A DNA stretch of 64,000 bases from Ophioderma brevispina. Its lineage: Eukaryota > Echinodermata > Ophiuroidea > Amphilepidida > Ophiodermatidae. Made by a program: the position numbers and the translations under genes. The stretch lies in NCBI GenBank assembly GCA_023653785.1, contig JAMKCH010049324.1, positions 39,600-103,599 of the forward strand, read 5' to 3'. The notes beneath the pieces were generated by a model, which did not search any database, was not told the DNA's origin, and saw only the letters and a list, made by a program, of their open reading frames with translations. Of the stretch, positions 1 to 12,220 are shown one piece after another (position 1 is the first letter of the stretch; each line of letters begins with the position of its first letter).

Positions 1-544
1 TGTTTGCACTAAATATGAAAAATCAATGCCAAGTTCGAAGCAGCCACATGCCGGTACATTTGGCTAAATACACATCAGTTAGCCTTATTCTATGTACTAC
101 ACAGCAGTTTTCATCACCACAAATCAGTCCAAATGCAACCACAACGAATTCAGAATCAATATATTGAAACCTTGGTTTGGGCAAGATTCCAAGAAGTTGG
201 AACGTCGATTCTGTTTTATAGGCCAGCTATTTTGAACCGTTATGAGATTACAACAAGTACACTAAATGATAACCTTTCGTTGTTTTTAATTTAAGAGGAC
301 ACTGGCACATTGAAAAATATTAACAAAAAACCAAGAATGCCCAATGTTATCAACATATATTGCACACATTTTTCCTGGCACTTGCATAATGGTCTTCGGA
401 TTGGATATGCCCCACAGCTACCCCTGGCACAAGGGGTCAAAGGTCATATAATATAATTAATATCAGCAGATGATTTATTATGAGCGCCCTTATTGCTATG
501 GGATTCTAAACGCTTTCACAAATGGCCGCTGATCATGGCCCATT
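1..544. other. No gene seen
   Basis: AT-rich sequence with no long open frame, no recognisable repeat unit and no convincing splice-bounded exon. Nothing supportable found. Confidence 0.5.
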
Positions 545-850
545 TACCAATAAACAAGGCCAGTACACCAGGGGGGTGCGGGTTTTAGCACCCCCAAAGA
601 TACACAAAGGGGAAAAAGTCCACTTTTTGCTGATTTTTGGCATTAAAAAGGTCCAAAAGTAAGAGAAATTGACAAAATGTCAACTTCTTTGTGATGGATG
701 TTTTTGAAAACATGTCGACATTTAGGGGGCTAGGTACGCTTTTTACCAAAAAAGGTCCAATTTTACAAAAAAGGTTCCACTTTTTCGAGTTCCCGCCACC
801 CCTCATAAAAATACATCCTGCGGACCGGGGGGGGACCTGACCATAACCCA
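545..850 (-). repeat. Dispersed repeat with G/C-rich ends
   Basis: An AT-rich core is bounded by blocks of G and C (GGGGGGTGCGGG near 570 and ACCGGGGGGGGACC near 830). The repeated phrases AAAAAGTCCA, AAAAGGTCC and AAAAGGTTCCAC run through it. Overlapping short ORFs on both strands are readings of this low-complexity sequence. It resembles other G-run repeats in the window (1130, 34249, 34819, 50710, 59255), but common ancestry is inferred only from composition. Confidence 0.35.
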
Positions 851-1124
851 TTACATAGCATCATTTTAAGGGGATGCAGCAAGATCAGGATCAGCGCTTT
901 CCCTTTACAGCAAACATACATCGAGATAACCATCCGCAAGCCGGGACCAGCTTCCAAAATATATTAAGGGTAATCGGGACACATAAACGGTTACTTTTCT
1001 TGTCCAGGGAAATTACAAGATTAAGCCGAATCTCAAGGGTCGAACGCCCTCTAGGGTCATAGCCCAAAATGGGTCAGATTTATCAAATTGCAGGGAGTGG
1101 TGCAGCAGTCGATCAGGGGGCATA

Positions 1125-1340
1125 ACCAACTTTTTTCAGAGGGGGCAAGGGGCCATATTTCGGGGGGGGGGAAGCGGGGGGGGGGGCAAGCATATGATAA
1201 AATTTGTTTAGTATAGTAGATGTCTATGTTGTTTTCACTAGTAAATTAAAAGTTGCAGAAATTCATTAAATTTTTCGGTAGGGGGGGAAGATTCCCACAG
1301 GGGGGGGCAGCGCTACCCTGCTACACCCCCACTTGGGGAC
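1125..1340. repeat. G-run-rich dispersed repeat
   Basis: Contains several runs of 7 to 12 G, then the inverse-composition end GCTACACCCCCACTT. No coding potential. It is the same kind of G-rich sequence as the CAGTGGCGTA-bounded repeats further right. Multiple G-tracts could form a quadruplex, which is inference. Confidence 0.35.
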
Positions 1341-1699
1341 GAAACTGATGTTGATTATTTTCTGACCACTTGGCTGAATAGGTCCTTGGGTTGTGTCTCA
1401 CATAATTGGTGACCTCATGTGACCCCATTTGACATTTGGCCCCATTTGCAAAACGCGGAGGCAGACGACCCATGCATCGTGAATGCTATATTTTGTATTA
1501 AGGGGAAGGACCCAATTTTAGGATATAACATTGTCATCTTGATAGAAAGGCCTTCACGGCAAAACCCCCATTTAAATATCGCACCAATATTTCAATCCGT
1601 TTTGATTGAGAGCTAAAATGTGATTTTAACAGCCCATAGTGCTACTTAACTCGTAATGTGGCGCGACCAAAATGGGGACACGGCACATTTTCGGCTCAT

Positions 1700-2380
1700 A
1701 ATTCCAAAACAACATCATTAGTCATATGAATTCACAGATAAATGAGAAAAAGTATGCTTTTTCAGATACCAAAATTTTGACACTTCAGGTAAATTTGGCC
1801 AGGGGTTCTGGGGACAGCCTTTTAGTGATTGGATCGTGGCCCTTTTTGATTCAACCTCAAGCCATCCAATATGTATAAATATCCACTCAAGAAACCAGGT
1901 TTTGCAGCACCCCAAGACTTTCAATGAAAAATGGGTTCTGAAATAATGCCATAAAAGGCTGCATACAGTAGCACCTTGTATTTTTTAAGAAAGTGGCAGT
2001 AGGTACATGGAGGACTCCTTTAAATCTAGTTAAATGAAGGATGCTGAGGCGGCATTTTCGAGGGGGGTATAACTCTTTTATGTAGGGATCTATGGTCCCA
2101 ATTTCCAAAACCGAAGCAAAAGTTACAAAAAAGAGAACCTCGAAAATTAAATGCTTCAATTGGGGGGCTAGTCTAAGAACTTGTGGGGAGCACATACCCA
2201 GGGGGAATTGATACTGTGTAAAATCTCTATCCTTACTTTCCAAAACAAGGATGGTTAATACTAATACTTTACAAAGTGAACATCTACCAGATCCCAATTT
2301 GATGAATCTTGGCATGTGGGTAGTGGTGCATGTAAGTAATGCCATGCACTGCTACATCATTATTGTGCAATATTAATGAG
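1700..2380 (-). other. Unidentified 152-codon minus-strand open frame (1887-2345), probably repeat-borne
   Basis: The minus strand holds a 152-codon open frame at 1887-2345, one of the longest in the window. I recognise no domain. It has a weakly hydrophobic middle stretch but no clear signal peptide, repeat or catalytic motif. No splice-bounded exon or promoter is apparent. The AT-rich context with short G runs (2176, 2405) resembles the surrounding repeats, so a relic repeat is more likely than a host gene. A conserved homolog in an independent gene model would change that. Confidence 0.2.
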
Positions 2381-2399
2381 TAGTCTTTGTATTTGCTCC

Positions 2400-4498
2400 T
2401 AAAAGGGGGGGGGCGACCAGTGGGATCTTACACGTTTTACTTGCAGAATTTTCCTGTGGTGTTCATATTGCAACTCAATTGATGAGTCCATAGTTTCCGT
2501 CTGACATGATTTGCTTCTTTGAATGCTGTTCATTTTGATGTGAATCTGTGGACAGAGTGCAAAACTGACTACTTGAGTAGACTTACTACCAATATCAAAT
2601 CACATTTTTTCCAAATCAAATGCCAAATTTTGTGTCTAAATTGCTAGTGTTAGATAACACAGCACTAAGGCGTTGAACGTGGTCTTAAGATACCATTTAC
2701 GACTCAAGTCGAATCCCGACTTCTATTAGTAAACAATGCAGAAAAATGTAATTTCTTGAAATACGGCTTAGCCAATTAACAGGGGGGTCTTGAACTTAAC
2801 TCATGTCCATTACAAAAAAGTGCAAAAAAACTAAAGGACATCGCCGGATCAGGAATGAATAACGCCGCTATAGTTTCATGAAACGGATTAACGTGAAACG
2901 TTTTGCAGAATAGAGCGACATGCTCAAGTTTACCTTTTGCTGTTTCAAAAAATTCCCACTTTACATAAATTCCCAAAAGTCGGGGTTTATGTAAATTTAT
3001 AATACAGGCGTCAATGGATAATTAAAATTTCCATTATTTGAAGCCTTTACACCCCAAGAACCACAATGCCACGTTGCAAGGATGTGCGCTATATTATTAG
3101 CAACATGTATTGTGAGTGGCATTTTGGTTCTTGGGAGGAAAGACCTCATTTTTCCATTTTTGTTTTCTGGGTGGCCGGCGGAACACTAAATGGAATTGCC
3201 AAAAACAACAAACTTTTACAGCAAAACCAACCATATCGCTTATGGTAAGGGTGTGCTAATCTCCAAGGGGCTCTGGTCAGTAGCTCGGGGAGCAATTGTT
3301 AAACACAGCTGACCATGCACGTCCTGGGTACCATAAATACATACTAAATAAGTGGATGTATTTGCTCTATACAATGGTGAATGAAAGTTATTAAACTGCG
3401 CCATGGGAATTGTAATTAGCTCATAGTGTAGTTACTGTCATTGAGGATAAATAGCGTGGCCATGGGCTATTGTGGTTGTATTCCAAGTTGCTTGTGTAAA
3501 GACGGTTATATTATCCAAATCTTAGCAGCATAAGCTAATCGGTATTTGGGTATTGTTTATAAAGGGCTGCCTCATATTAGCCTTTTGTAAGCTTATGAAG
3601 GACAAAGGTCTCTTATAGGCGTCACTTACAAGTCCATTGACAAAGGGCAGCTATGCAACATTTCCTGTTTCTATATGTAAAATAAAATGGTCATGAATTG
3701 TGAAATGGAGGCATGCTCTCAGCTTTGCTTTTTCCAGAGGAAACATGCCCCGAAGTTTCTCAGACTTTTAGCATTTTTCTTGATACCAGTGTATTTTGGG
3801 GAGATAAAAAACACCTTACGTACATGATAAAATAGTGGTCAAAAACACCAACTCCAAAATTGTGGTGAAAATATAACTATTATGATTTTAGGGGCCTCCT
3901 TTTCTTTATTCGGCGATGTCCTTTGGTGGAAAAAATAGGGGGTGCGGTTTGTTAATTTTGAAGAAATCGCTGATAGAGGCAATCCTGTATATGATGAAAT
4001 TGGATTGTGTCGAGAATGTCTTACTTTTATGCTTCAAGGTTTTCCATTTCTGTCAATACAGAATTGGGTGTAAATGGGGAATATGAGCCATGGAACTTCC
4101 ACAATCCAAACAAAAAATAGTTACTTACATTTTTCAAAAATTGTTCAAAGATTATGAATTTTACACGTTGCATTTACACAGTTGGCTAGTAAAATATACC
4201 TGTGAATGATGAAGCTGAAGATGTTATTCCTTTTTTTTCTTCTCTGTGTCCGCAAACGTAAGACGGATTTGTTATTAGAATAAATTAATCTCGGAGATAT
4301 ATGATAAATAATTCAACGCGCTGCTGGAAATGGCTTTACAATATGGAATAGCGGAACCAAAAAATAGCACCATGTACGTTTCTGCGCTCATCCATTGGTT
4401 GTTATATTGGTTCAGGACGTACAGTGAGAGGTCATTTTCTTGCAGGTGGACACTATTAATAATGGACGGGACCAAAACCTAGAATTTCCAGATCGGCC
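2400..4498. other. Non-coding stretch with one dispersed repeat
   Basis: No exon or RNA gene is recognisable. The block at 3297-3432 recurs at 44498-44627. Both contain AACTGCGCCATGGGAATTG, followed by AGCTCATAGTG, and a preceding CAGCTGACCA. Everything else is unassigned. Confidence 0.4.
3297..3432 (+). repeat. Dispersed repeat, copy 1 (partner at 44498-44627)
   Basis: Shares CAGCTGACCA, then AACTGCGCCATGGGAATTG, then AGCTCATAGTG with 44498-44627 in the same order and orientation, at similar spacing. The family is unknown; it could be part of a SINE or a MITE. Confidence 0.55.
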
Positions 4499-4500
4499 TG

Positions 4501-4869
4501 TTAAAGTCGGATCAGAGATTTCTGAATATATTTTTTAAATATATAATTAAAATTAGTGAATAGAACTAAGATAGTCATAGCAATGCGCAATTCCAAAGTT
4601 TGAGATGAATCAGATTTTCGTTTTGATGCAGTAAGTTAAACATTTATGTGTACATACAGTGCCATAGGGAACTGTGTATAACAAAATTCCGGATCCGGAA
4701 ATTTTTAAATAAAGATTGTGATTGTTCGATATGAAGACTGCGATTGAAGGATTAGCTATTTCACACAGGGACTAGTATATGGACAAGCATTTATGGACAT
4801 GCCAAAAAACACACATTTGTTTTGAAAAATGAGGGCGCCTCATGGGAAATCTCTTGAGTCGGCCTTTAA
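4501..4869 (+). mobile_element. MITE family 1, complete copy (TIR TTAAAGKCSGAYTCAGAGATTTC)
   Basis: A 370-bp element with imperfect terminal inverted repeats. The left end reads TTAAAGTCGGATCAGAGATT. The right end, read in reverse, is TTAAAGGCCGACTCAAGAGA. Internal landmarks are a perfect CCGGATCCGG palindrome and GTATATGGACAAGCAT, seen in other copies. It has no coding capacity, so any mobilisation would need a transposase from elsewhere. Other copies lie at 4889-5094, 15560-15754, 18458-18814 and 33816-34016. Confidence 0.75.
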
Positions 4870-4888
4870 GTACAATATGGGATCCCAA

Positions 4889-5094
4889 TACTGTGTATAA
4901 CAAAATTTCCGGATCCGGAATTTTTAAATAAAGAGTGATTTCTATTATGAAGGAACTTCGATTTTGAGCTTAGCTATTTACACACGTGATTACTGATTAG
5001 TATATGGACAAGCATTATTGTACATGCAAAAAACACCAATTTGTTTGAAAATTGAGGGCGCCCTCATCGAAAAAATCTCTGAGTCGGCCTTTAA
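4889..5094 (+). mobile_element. MITE family 1, 3' half, abutting the complete copy
   Basis: Starts at the internal CTGTGTATAACAAAATTTCC and CCGGATCCGG landmark and runs to the right TIR (GAGTCGGCCTTTAA). The 5' half is missing. Both this copy and the adjacent complete copy are followed by AAGTACAA and GGGATCCCAA, so a local tandem duplication explains the arrangement better than independent insertion. Confidence 0.7.
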
Positions 5095-6560
5095 GTACAA
5101 CTGGGATCCCAATTCTACATTACAAAAATCGCTTAATTTTATGATAAATACGCATTTTTAGCATCTCGTTCGCAGGTGTTGTTTTTAAACAATACCAACA
5201 AAACTGTGCCAAAAAATATCAATTTTGAAATGGGGGCGCCTTTAAAAATGTGCTTGTTATTGCTTTAAAAGGCAAGGCCTGCTTGGTCCAGGGACAGGGA
5301 AATGTCTTGAGTGCTTTCCCCGGGTATTGGGATGTGCAGCAGTCAAAGCCCCCCCCCCCATTACCTAATTTACCACAAAACTCACAATTTTTAGCTCCCG
5401 GGATTAACATTTGGAAATTTTGGCCGTTCTTTGCCAGTTCAGCTCCAAACCAAAAAAGATGCACGGTCCTCTCGCCGCGAAGAAAGAACGAGGAAGTGTA
5501 AAAAACCTGTTGCACCTTGCAGAATATGGGGAAAGCTATGGAGGGGTAGCAAAAATCAGGTGGACTTCACATTAACCGAAAGAATTGAGAAGCAAGCCTG
5601 AAAGTAGAGGCATACAGCACTTTTGTCAGTGGGCCTATGCAAACTGGCCTTTACACGGGTTAGGTACAATTCGCGGGTAACACACAATGGAGACAGGAGA
5701 GACTCGAATTGATTTGGCGTCTGCTCAGAATAATTAAAAATGACCCCAAGAGCAGTCCAATAACTAGGTACTCCAACCCCTCAACCCTGCAAGATGCTAA
5801 TGTATCGTGACAGTAAATATGAGAAATACACGAATGTGCCACCAAGTACACAGCTAATTCCACCAAAAATACCAGATTTTCAACATAGGATAACACTATT
5901 TCTTAGTTATCATGGACATAATTAAAGGAAGGACCAACAACACCTATTTAAAAAGACCATATAACCGTTGCCGCTTTTGTATTAAATTCCCACCATGATA
6001 CCATTAAGGTAATGCGATAATCACCCTCTCAGCAGGAGGGCTCACTGGACTCGCTCTTCGAGGAATACTCGAAAGTTCAGCCCGCTCAAATAGCATAATG
6101 TACACATGAAGGGCAATGAAAAGGAAAGAGCAAAGAAATTTGAAAGATCAGGCAAAATTTGTTCTGAAAAATGGAAAACGTCCCAATAGCATGCATTCAT
6201 CATTTAACTATTGCCTTTTAACCCTGGTCTATCGAGCAATTTTTATAACAACAAACGGAAGGAGGTACCACCCCCTTGATTTTCTTTATTGAACATTATA
6301 TTCAATTCCTATAAATTGGTACCTACAGTAGCTTAGTTAGATTAAGTCCCTAATGAACGGTCCATAATGTAATCCGTGGAACATACTGCATATAGGAAGA
6401 AACATTGATATTTTGCAATTTACTGGCGCATCAATATATTGTAACACTTAAACATTTTCCATCATGTAGAGACATTAGGACGTCATTATGACATGTTCAG
6501 TATGTTGGTAATGTTGGTACTCCATTTTGGTATCAAGAAGAGGACCTGTTTCAATTGCAA
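5095..6560. other. No gene seen; C-run repeat at 5330-5370
   Basis: Open frames of 83 and 98 codons overlap on opposite strands at 5219-5515, around a run of 10 C near 5350. They look like readings of a repeat, not a gene. No other structure is supported. Confidence 0.35.
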
Positions 6561-6579
6561 CTAAATCACATTTCTTGAT

Positions 6580-6840
6580 ATTCCTGTGTCGTACCGCACA
6601 TAAAACTAATTTCCTTCCTTCTCATTCGCGTTTCCTGCTTCTCTTTTGCTCCATCCTTCCCCTTCTCATCCCCTTCTCTTTTCTTTCATCTTTTCCCGCT
6701 TTCTCTTTCCTTTCCTTTCACATTCCCCTTCATTGTTCCCGGTAGGTCGAAACTGATTTTTCCCTTTAACAGTGGTCGGGGGGGGGGATGTTGTCCACCA
6801 ACCCGTCACGCCCCCCCACCCCCCCTGTTACGACGTCTAC
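6580..6840. repeat. Pyrimidine-rich tract followed by G/C homopolymers
   Basis: About 150 bp made mostly of CTTCC/TTCTC steps, then GGTCGGGGGGGGGG and a block of C runs. A similar succession (CCTTCC tract, then GGCCCGGGGGGGGG) occurs at 59110-59330, so this is probably a shared repeat. The 72-codon Phe/Leu/Ser-rich open frame across it is a composition artefact. Confidence 0.5.
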
Positions 6841-8129
6841 TGCGTGGTGGTATTTCGCCCCTCCGGTCTGGGGGGGTAGTGGCCACACTCTATCCATCAA
6901 ATTTTGGATCGCCCTTTACGCTTTCCTCCTATACCCCGTGTGGTTATTTTTATGGGGGCATTAAAACGGAGCATAAAATGATGTCATCTTGCAATTACAT
7001 TAACTCCTCTTGACAACCGAAAAATGGGGTTTTTTGTAGAACGAGAGAATAGAAGGAGCGGGTAACACCCTCCGGAAGACGAGGGTTTAATTAATTCATA
7101 ATTTATCTTATCCGTTTCCTTATGTATAACGTATGACTTATCACACTCATATTTCAGATGAACTGACTTTGTATCAGTTCGTCATGGTATCGGCTATCAA
7201 ACAGCCACAACGTTAAACAAAATGTAACATAACCGGAAGTTAAAATATTACAATTTGGTGGTTTTTCGAGGTAGAATTCAACGTATGGGCGCGCTTGGGC
7301 AGCCATTCAGTTCAGAAGTTATACTTTCTACAAGGTACATTGAACTTTCATAACAACGTTTCTCAAGAGTCGGAAGTCATCGTAACATTTTCATATTATT
7401 TTCACAATAATTTTTAAACAATTACTGGTCACAAAATCACTCAAATGTAGTTTATTTCTACAGTCGTAGGAATGACGATTTGATGGGGTATCGGTATTTT
7501 CCTGAAATAATTTCTCCTCTATTGGTGACACAACTTGCCAAAAAACTGGAAACTGCGTGTTTTAAAAAAAAAGACCGTGCATTCATCGATCGCGCAAAAG
7601 AGAATATAGGATCACAGACTGCCTCGGTGCAATTGCCCAGCACGAGATGCCAATATTCTGTAAAGCTGATAAGTGCATGGCCAATCGAGTTGAATTATGA
7701 GCGCGGAGCAAATTGCCTCAATCTGCTGTACAATTGCAATTTATTGGATAAAACAACAGTGTACAATAAATTTTAATTTCGTTTATCGAGATAGAAAACT
7801 CAGTTTAAACTAAAAACCCTGCAAAATATTGGTATAGGCCATTGATTGCAATCTTGTACTCAGCCGTTACCGCCAATCGCGGGCCGTCTTTTGTCCACTG
7901 TTTAGATTTTCGTGAGCCATTCGCGTGCACGCTCTTTTGTTCGTGCGACACCCATGATTCCAGGAAATGCCATTCATTGTCAGCACTGCGTGGAGAAAGG
8001 ATCCAAAAAAGGGCAATTTTTTTTCTTAGGAGCGTTGTTCTGTTGACTTGTTGCGTTTTCAGCGGTATATTTCAGCGTTGTTTTACATCGTATAGGTTGC
8101 GGTACGTTGTCTAACATACAAGCTTGCTA
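6841..8129. other. No gene recognised upstream of the DIRS element
   Basis: A 98-codon plus-strand frame (7480-7776) and a 90-codon frame (7842-8114) are open but match no family I recognise and carry no clear splice sites. The 5' terminal repeat of the downstream DIRS element may begin somewhere in 7800-8130. No matching repeat elsewhere in the window proves it. Confidence 0.3.
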
Positions 8130-8177
8130 ATTTGTACAGTTTTTCCTCGCGGTGTTTTGTAAAAACAAACTTTGACA

Positions 8178-8843
8178 TGGTTGCAAAAAAAAAACCACTA
8201 AGAGACTTCAAAAACGGGTTGAGAAATCAAGAATTCAATCGCAAGATCGTCCTAGTACATCCGGTAGCGGAACTACAAAAAACGAGATTAATCACTAACA
8301 ACAAACTAGGGCTCAAACTAGAGCTATGGAGGGGTTCTAAATTCGTGGGTAGTATCAAACCAGCATCAACGAGTAATAATGACGGACGTGGTGTGCAAGC
8401 TCAAGAAGTTGAAACGCGTGATCAACAACAACAGCCCTTACGGTACAACAAAAATGATCAACTTGGCACTCAATCAAATACAGTTTCAGCACGATGTACC
8501 GGTAGTACAAACAATACAGCAGAACGTCGATCAACAAGCTTGTCACCAACAACAAATGGTATTTACTCATCCAAACCATACAGACAGGCGCAATTCAGCT
8601 CAAGTGTACAACACAGCCGATTCGGGCGATGGTATAAAGTTAGCCGTACACGGTCAGCTCAGCTTGCCTTTTCAACAGCTTCAAGATCAGCAACGGGGCC
8701 CCCAGGTTCAAGGACTGCAAACAAAATCATTTGGTCAGCCTGAGGTTTCAACTTTTTGTGGCAACCTCAACAGTTTTATCACGTCCCGCAGACGCGTTGC
8801 TTCAAGGTATTGCTTAGTACTATGTTTCTACAAGTGGTGTTAA
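8178..8843 (+). pseudogene. DIRS gag-like ORF, frame-shifted
   Basis: Three frames each carry a plausible part of one basic, Gln-rich protein. Around 8183-8300 one frame gives Lys/Arg-rich sequence including RPSTSGSGT. A 203-codon frame (8132-8743) covers the middle. A third frame (8379-8843) gives a Gln/His-rich stretch. Such nucleic-acid-binding, low-complexity sequence suits a gag-like protein upstream of the DIRS RT. I infer one ancestral ORF broken by small indels. It starts near an ATG at 8177, after an A-rich leader. No enzymatic domain is visible. Confidence rests on position and composition, not a family motif. Confidence 0.45.
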
Positions 8844-9599
8844 TCTTTCAAATCTTAGCCAAAATCTTGTGAATAATCCCTCAGTGGCAAACATTTGTTT
8901 GGTCAGTCAGTAAATAATAGTCAATTGGCATCCACTAATCACAGGGTTTGCAAGTCGCTAATGGCCCTAATGCAGTTGGCGGGATTTATAATTCGTGTTC
9001 GATATGCCGATTCAACTTAAATGTTAAATATATATCTAGTCAACATCCAGCTTGGTTTCAAACCCTCTTAATTCTATTTGCAATCATTAGGTACTGGGGT
9101 GTCACAAACTTTAATCAAAGATAGTTAAAGGGGAGTATGTCGATTTGGCTCAGTTATTAAGAAAGGGACCCATATATGCAAGCAGCTTGACAAACAAACC
9201 TGTTGCCTTGTCAGTAATCCATCCGGTCAATACCAAAAAGCAATGGTTACTTCAATTCATGCATGGACAGATGCCTTTCTAGTTTGACGCGTGTACTTGG
9301 AAGCTCATCCAAATCGTACACAGGAGATCTTTAGTATATGCACACTGTTAGACTGCAGCTTCGCGCTTTGGGGGTTGGGGTTGGATATCTTACGATCACC
9401 ATGTCCGTATACGCATGCAGGATCAGCCATAACCGTTCTTGGGACATGATGACGTGGACTGTGGTCCTTTTACAAATGTTTCCAGAGGCAAATGGTCAGG
9501 CCAGGTACTTTTCAATAGATTTTATTCGCCCCAGGGCCTTCAACAGGGGTTTTTCGTGCCCAATTCCTAGTCGATCACAAGTTTATGGTGTCGGACAAG

Positions 9600-9720
9600 C
9601 TGGTAGGAAGTCGAATGAAGTGTGCTTCGACTTCAACAGAGGGACTGCCACCGCAAGGGGTTTTTGTACTTCACAAATGCATCCCATTGCAACGAATTGT
9701 CATTGGAGCAAACTCATTTT
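9600..9720 (+). pseudogene. Cys/His-rich (zinc-knuckle-like) remnant of DIRS gag
   Basis: Read across neighbouring frames, the segment gives CFDFNRGT, then HRKG-type and CNELS residues, spaced like the Cys/His nucleic-acid-binding motif that precedes RT in many DIRS proteins. The plus-strand frames at 9338-9895 and 9622-9951 each contain only part of it, so at least one frame change lies between. Zinc binding is inferred from residue spacing only. Confidence 0.4.
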
Positions 9721-10029
9721 AATAAAAGTCCAACTAGCTCCTTTTCAGCTAGTTCTATGCTTTGGTTCCAGTCATGTTCACATGTTTGCACATGTTGTAA
9801 AATATACGTCGCCATTAAGTGTGGATGCATTAATCCCTCTGCTCCAAATTTACCAGAAAAAAATGCTGCAGTCATTTTTGCGCCGAGGGTTTTAACTTTT
9901 CGGTTAAACTTGGTTTTCGTGATAGAGTGGCTAGGGAGTGGCACCAATTAAATCTGTGTTGCAAGCCCGCTATACAATGAGAAGTTCGCAAGGAAATACA
10001 CTTAATTCGCATTGCAGGCCCCTTCCTTC

Positions 10030-10790
10030 CTCATCGTCCTATTGATAACTGTCATCTCACCAATAGGGTTGTACCAAAGTCTGAACCTGCTAATTTCGCT
10101 TGATCCAACACCTTTCCCTTCCCGGACGGGGGAGTCGGTGATGAGGAATCCGATCCCAAAGTATGCTAGGTAAAATATAATAGTTTGATTGTGCAGTTCA
10201 GTTAGTTATACAGGGTTGGCAAAGGGGTGCACATGGCTAAAGCGGATACGAGTCCGCATTCAGATTACTACCTGTACATCATATGACTTCCAATTATTAG
10301 GCATGAAGGTTAAAGATAATTTCTATGTCGATAAAGCACTCCCTACATCATGCTCGCCGGCTCTTTTTGAAAAGTTCTCCACTTTTTTTTGAATGGGCGG
10401 CAAAAAGGATGCTTGTTCGGATAGAATTACCCACTACGCCGATGATTACTTCATGCTGGTATTGCTGAACGAGGTATTAAGCGGTCTTGCGCGCAATCTT
10501 ATGCGAGTTTTGAGCGTACATGTGAAAAATTGGGCGTTCCGTTGGCTTTATGGATAAGTCTATTGGGGGCCTTCACAAGTGTTGTTTTTTGGGCTGAAAT
10601 AGAACTCAGTTTAACCGATTATTGCTATTCCACATGCAAAGCTGGTCAAAATAAGGAGAAAGTGATCTCTTGTTATCTGCTGAACCTGTCACCTGAGAGA
10701 ACTACAGTCATCATTGGGTTCTCTTTCTTTGTTGTAAGGCCGTATCACTGGCGTCCTTTTCTGAGACCCTAATGATTTGACATTGGCGTT
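10030..10790 (+). pseudogene. DIRS reverse transcriptase domain, frame-shifted
   Basis: This segment specified the RT that copies element RNA into cDNA. Visible motifs in order: SPIG at about 10057, FRLIQHLS near 10094-10118, ESAFRLLPVH at about 10247-10277, DFQLLGMKVKDNFYVDKALP at 10286-10345, the catalytic HYADDYF box (YADD at 10435-10446), then LGVPLAL and LLGAFTSVVF at 10530-10590. This order and wording are typical of DIRS RT, not of LINE or LTR RT. The motifs lie in different frames, requiring at least four indels. The two active-site Asp codons are intact. Downstream RNase H continues the polyprotein. No functional product is possible from this copy. Confidence 0.85.
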
Positions 10791-10879
10791 AAAATCCATA
10801 CAAAACAAGGATTATTTTAATCTCTGAGTCGAAAGTGTGATTAGAAATGTGGGTGTTGTTTTTAAACAACTTTAATTTA

Positions 10880-11360
10880 CATCCATTATTCCCCGAAAAA
10901 ATGATCAGATATGGTGGTTTGACGAAGATTTACAGTTGTTCACAGATGCTAGTGGTGGAATTGGTTTGGGGGTTCCTTTAGAGGGGCAAATGGTTTCAGG
11001 GTAGCTGGCCAGATGAAAGAAGAAGGAAAATCGATAGCCTGCTTGAGATGTTTCCCATTTTGGTGTCGTTGTTTTATGTGGTAATCAATTGAAAAGAAAC
11101 GCATCGTTCTCATGTCAGACAATATTTCGCTGTATATATTGTCAATAAACAAACTTCTAAGTGCCCTCAAATCATGAATTTGCTAAGATTTTCTGTTCAA
11201 TTATGAAGTTAATGTGGCTTTTTTGTGCTAGGCATATACCAGGCCAAATAGAATAGTGCAGATGCGCTTTCCTCGATTCCAGGATGGGCGTTTCAGAGAG
11301 ATAGCTCCGATGCCAGAGAGAGCAGGAACCCAGTTCCAGATTTCTGTGGAGGCTCTAGAA
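10880..11360 (+). pseudogene. DIRS RNase H-like domain, degraded
   Basis: The frame at about 10930-10995 reads LQLFTDASGGIGLG followed by VPLEGQ. FTDAS is the first catalytic-Asp block of retroelement RNase H. Further on, ARHIPGQI (11227-11251) matches the conserved block near the domain end, and the sequence between retains WPDE-, EMFPI- and NQLK-like remnants in shifting frames. The domain would degrade the RNA strand of the cDNA hybrid. Several stops and frame changes make it non-functional. It sits directly between RT and recombinase, as in other DIRS elements. Confidence 0.75.
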
Positions 11361-11389
11361 AATGACAAGTAAACGCTTGTTAATTGGCT

Positions 11390-12220
11390 TCTCTACTCCT
11401 TCACAAATTGGTCATCCTACAGAAATCTGTTGAATCATTATTAGGTAGGAACCAATTCATTTTGCACTCTTGGCCAATTTCATCAGTGAATGATTTAATT
11501 GCAACATTTCTTTTTATCATTGTCAGGCAGGCTCTTTCGTCTCATCAATGCACAAATTTCTGCCCTAGCATTTTCTATATTGTTAAGAAATTGCAAGAAG
11601 GCTGCAGTAGGTTTCAAACCCCATAATGCGATGAAGACTTCCCATCACGGCCCACATTTTACGGGCGGCTTGGTTTTGAGTTTGCATTCAATTACGTCAT
11701 CTAAAAATATGACTTTTATTTATTTATAGACCTTTTTAATTGGCCTTTTTTGGCTTTCTCAGAGTCGTGAATTCACTTGCATAAAAAGCATGCCGTTACC
11801 AGAGGAAACTTTGTCTTTGTGGGCGACAATCGTTTCCATTTCCAGTAGTCTTCTGGAATTTCAGTCCCGTATTCTAAAACTGATCAGAGGGTTCTGTACA
11901 CGGCTAAAAATTTGCGCTTCAGGTGAATCCAAATTTTTGCCTAGTTCAGGGGTTTTGGATTTTTAGTGGTTCTGCCAAAGGGATGGGCCACTGTTTCTTC
12001 ATTTTACGGGGACCCTTAACTGCTTTACAATTCAATAGAATGCCTCAAGAAGCATCAAATTGTTGGGTTTATCTCCTGACCATTTCATCTCGCATAGCTC
12101 AGGATAGGCAGCTACGGCAAGCTTCTTTATGTGGTTTTTTCTGAAGAAGAAATTATGAGGATGGGTAGATGGACTTCGTCAGCAATGCAGCTTAACATCG
12201 TGGCCTTTTGCCATAATTAA
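11390..12220 (+). pseudogene. DIRS tyrosine recombinase, degraded, nucleophile lost
   Basis: The enzyme would integrate the circular cDNA. Recognisable parts: an N-terminal SAM-like region with ISALAFSIL at about 11550; FFGFLRVVNS at about 11746-11775, whose Arg matches the first catalytic Arg of the FLRVGE-type box; GPLFLHFTGTL at about 11983-12015; the HxxR region at about 12088-12105 (CATAGCTCAGGATAGGC), where a one-base gap destroys the second Arg; and MRMGRWTSSAMQ at 12153-12188. The residue expected to be the Tyr nucleophile after MQ is replaced (MQLNI). The missing Tyr and multiple frame changes indicate an inactive copy. Confidence 0.8.

Noticed and set aside
6527..6745. 72-codon Phe/Leu/Ser frame as a signal peptide or membrane protein
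   Set aside because: Hydrophobicity comes from a pyrimidine-rich tract shared with 59110-59200.
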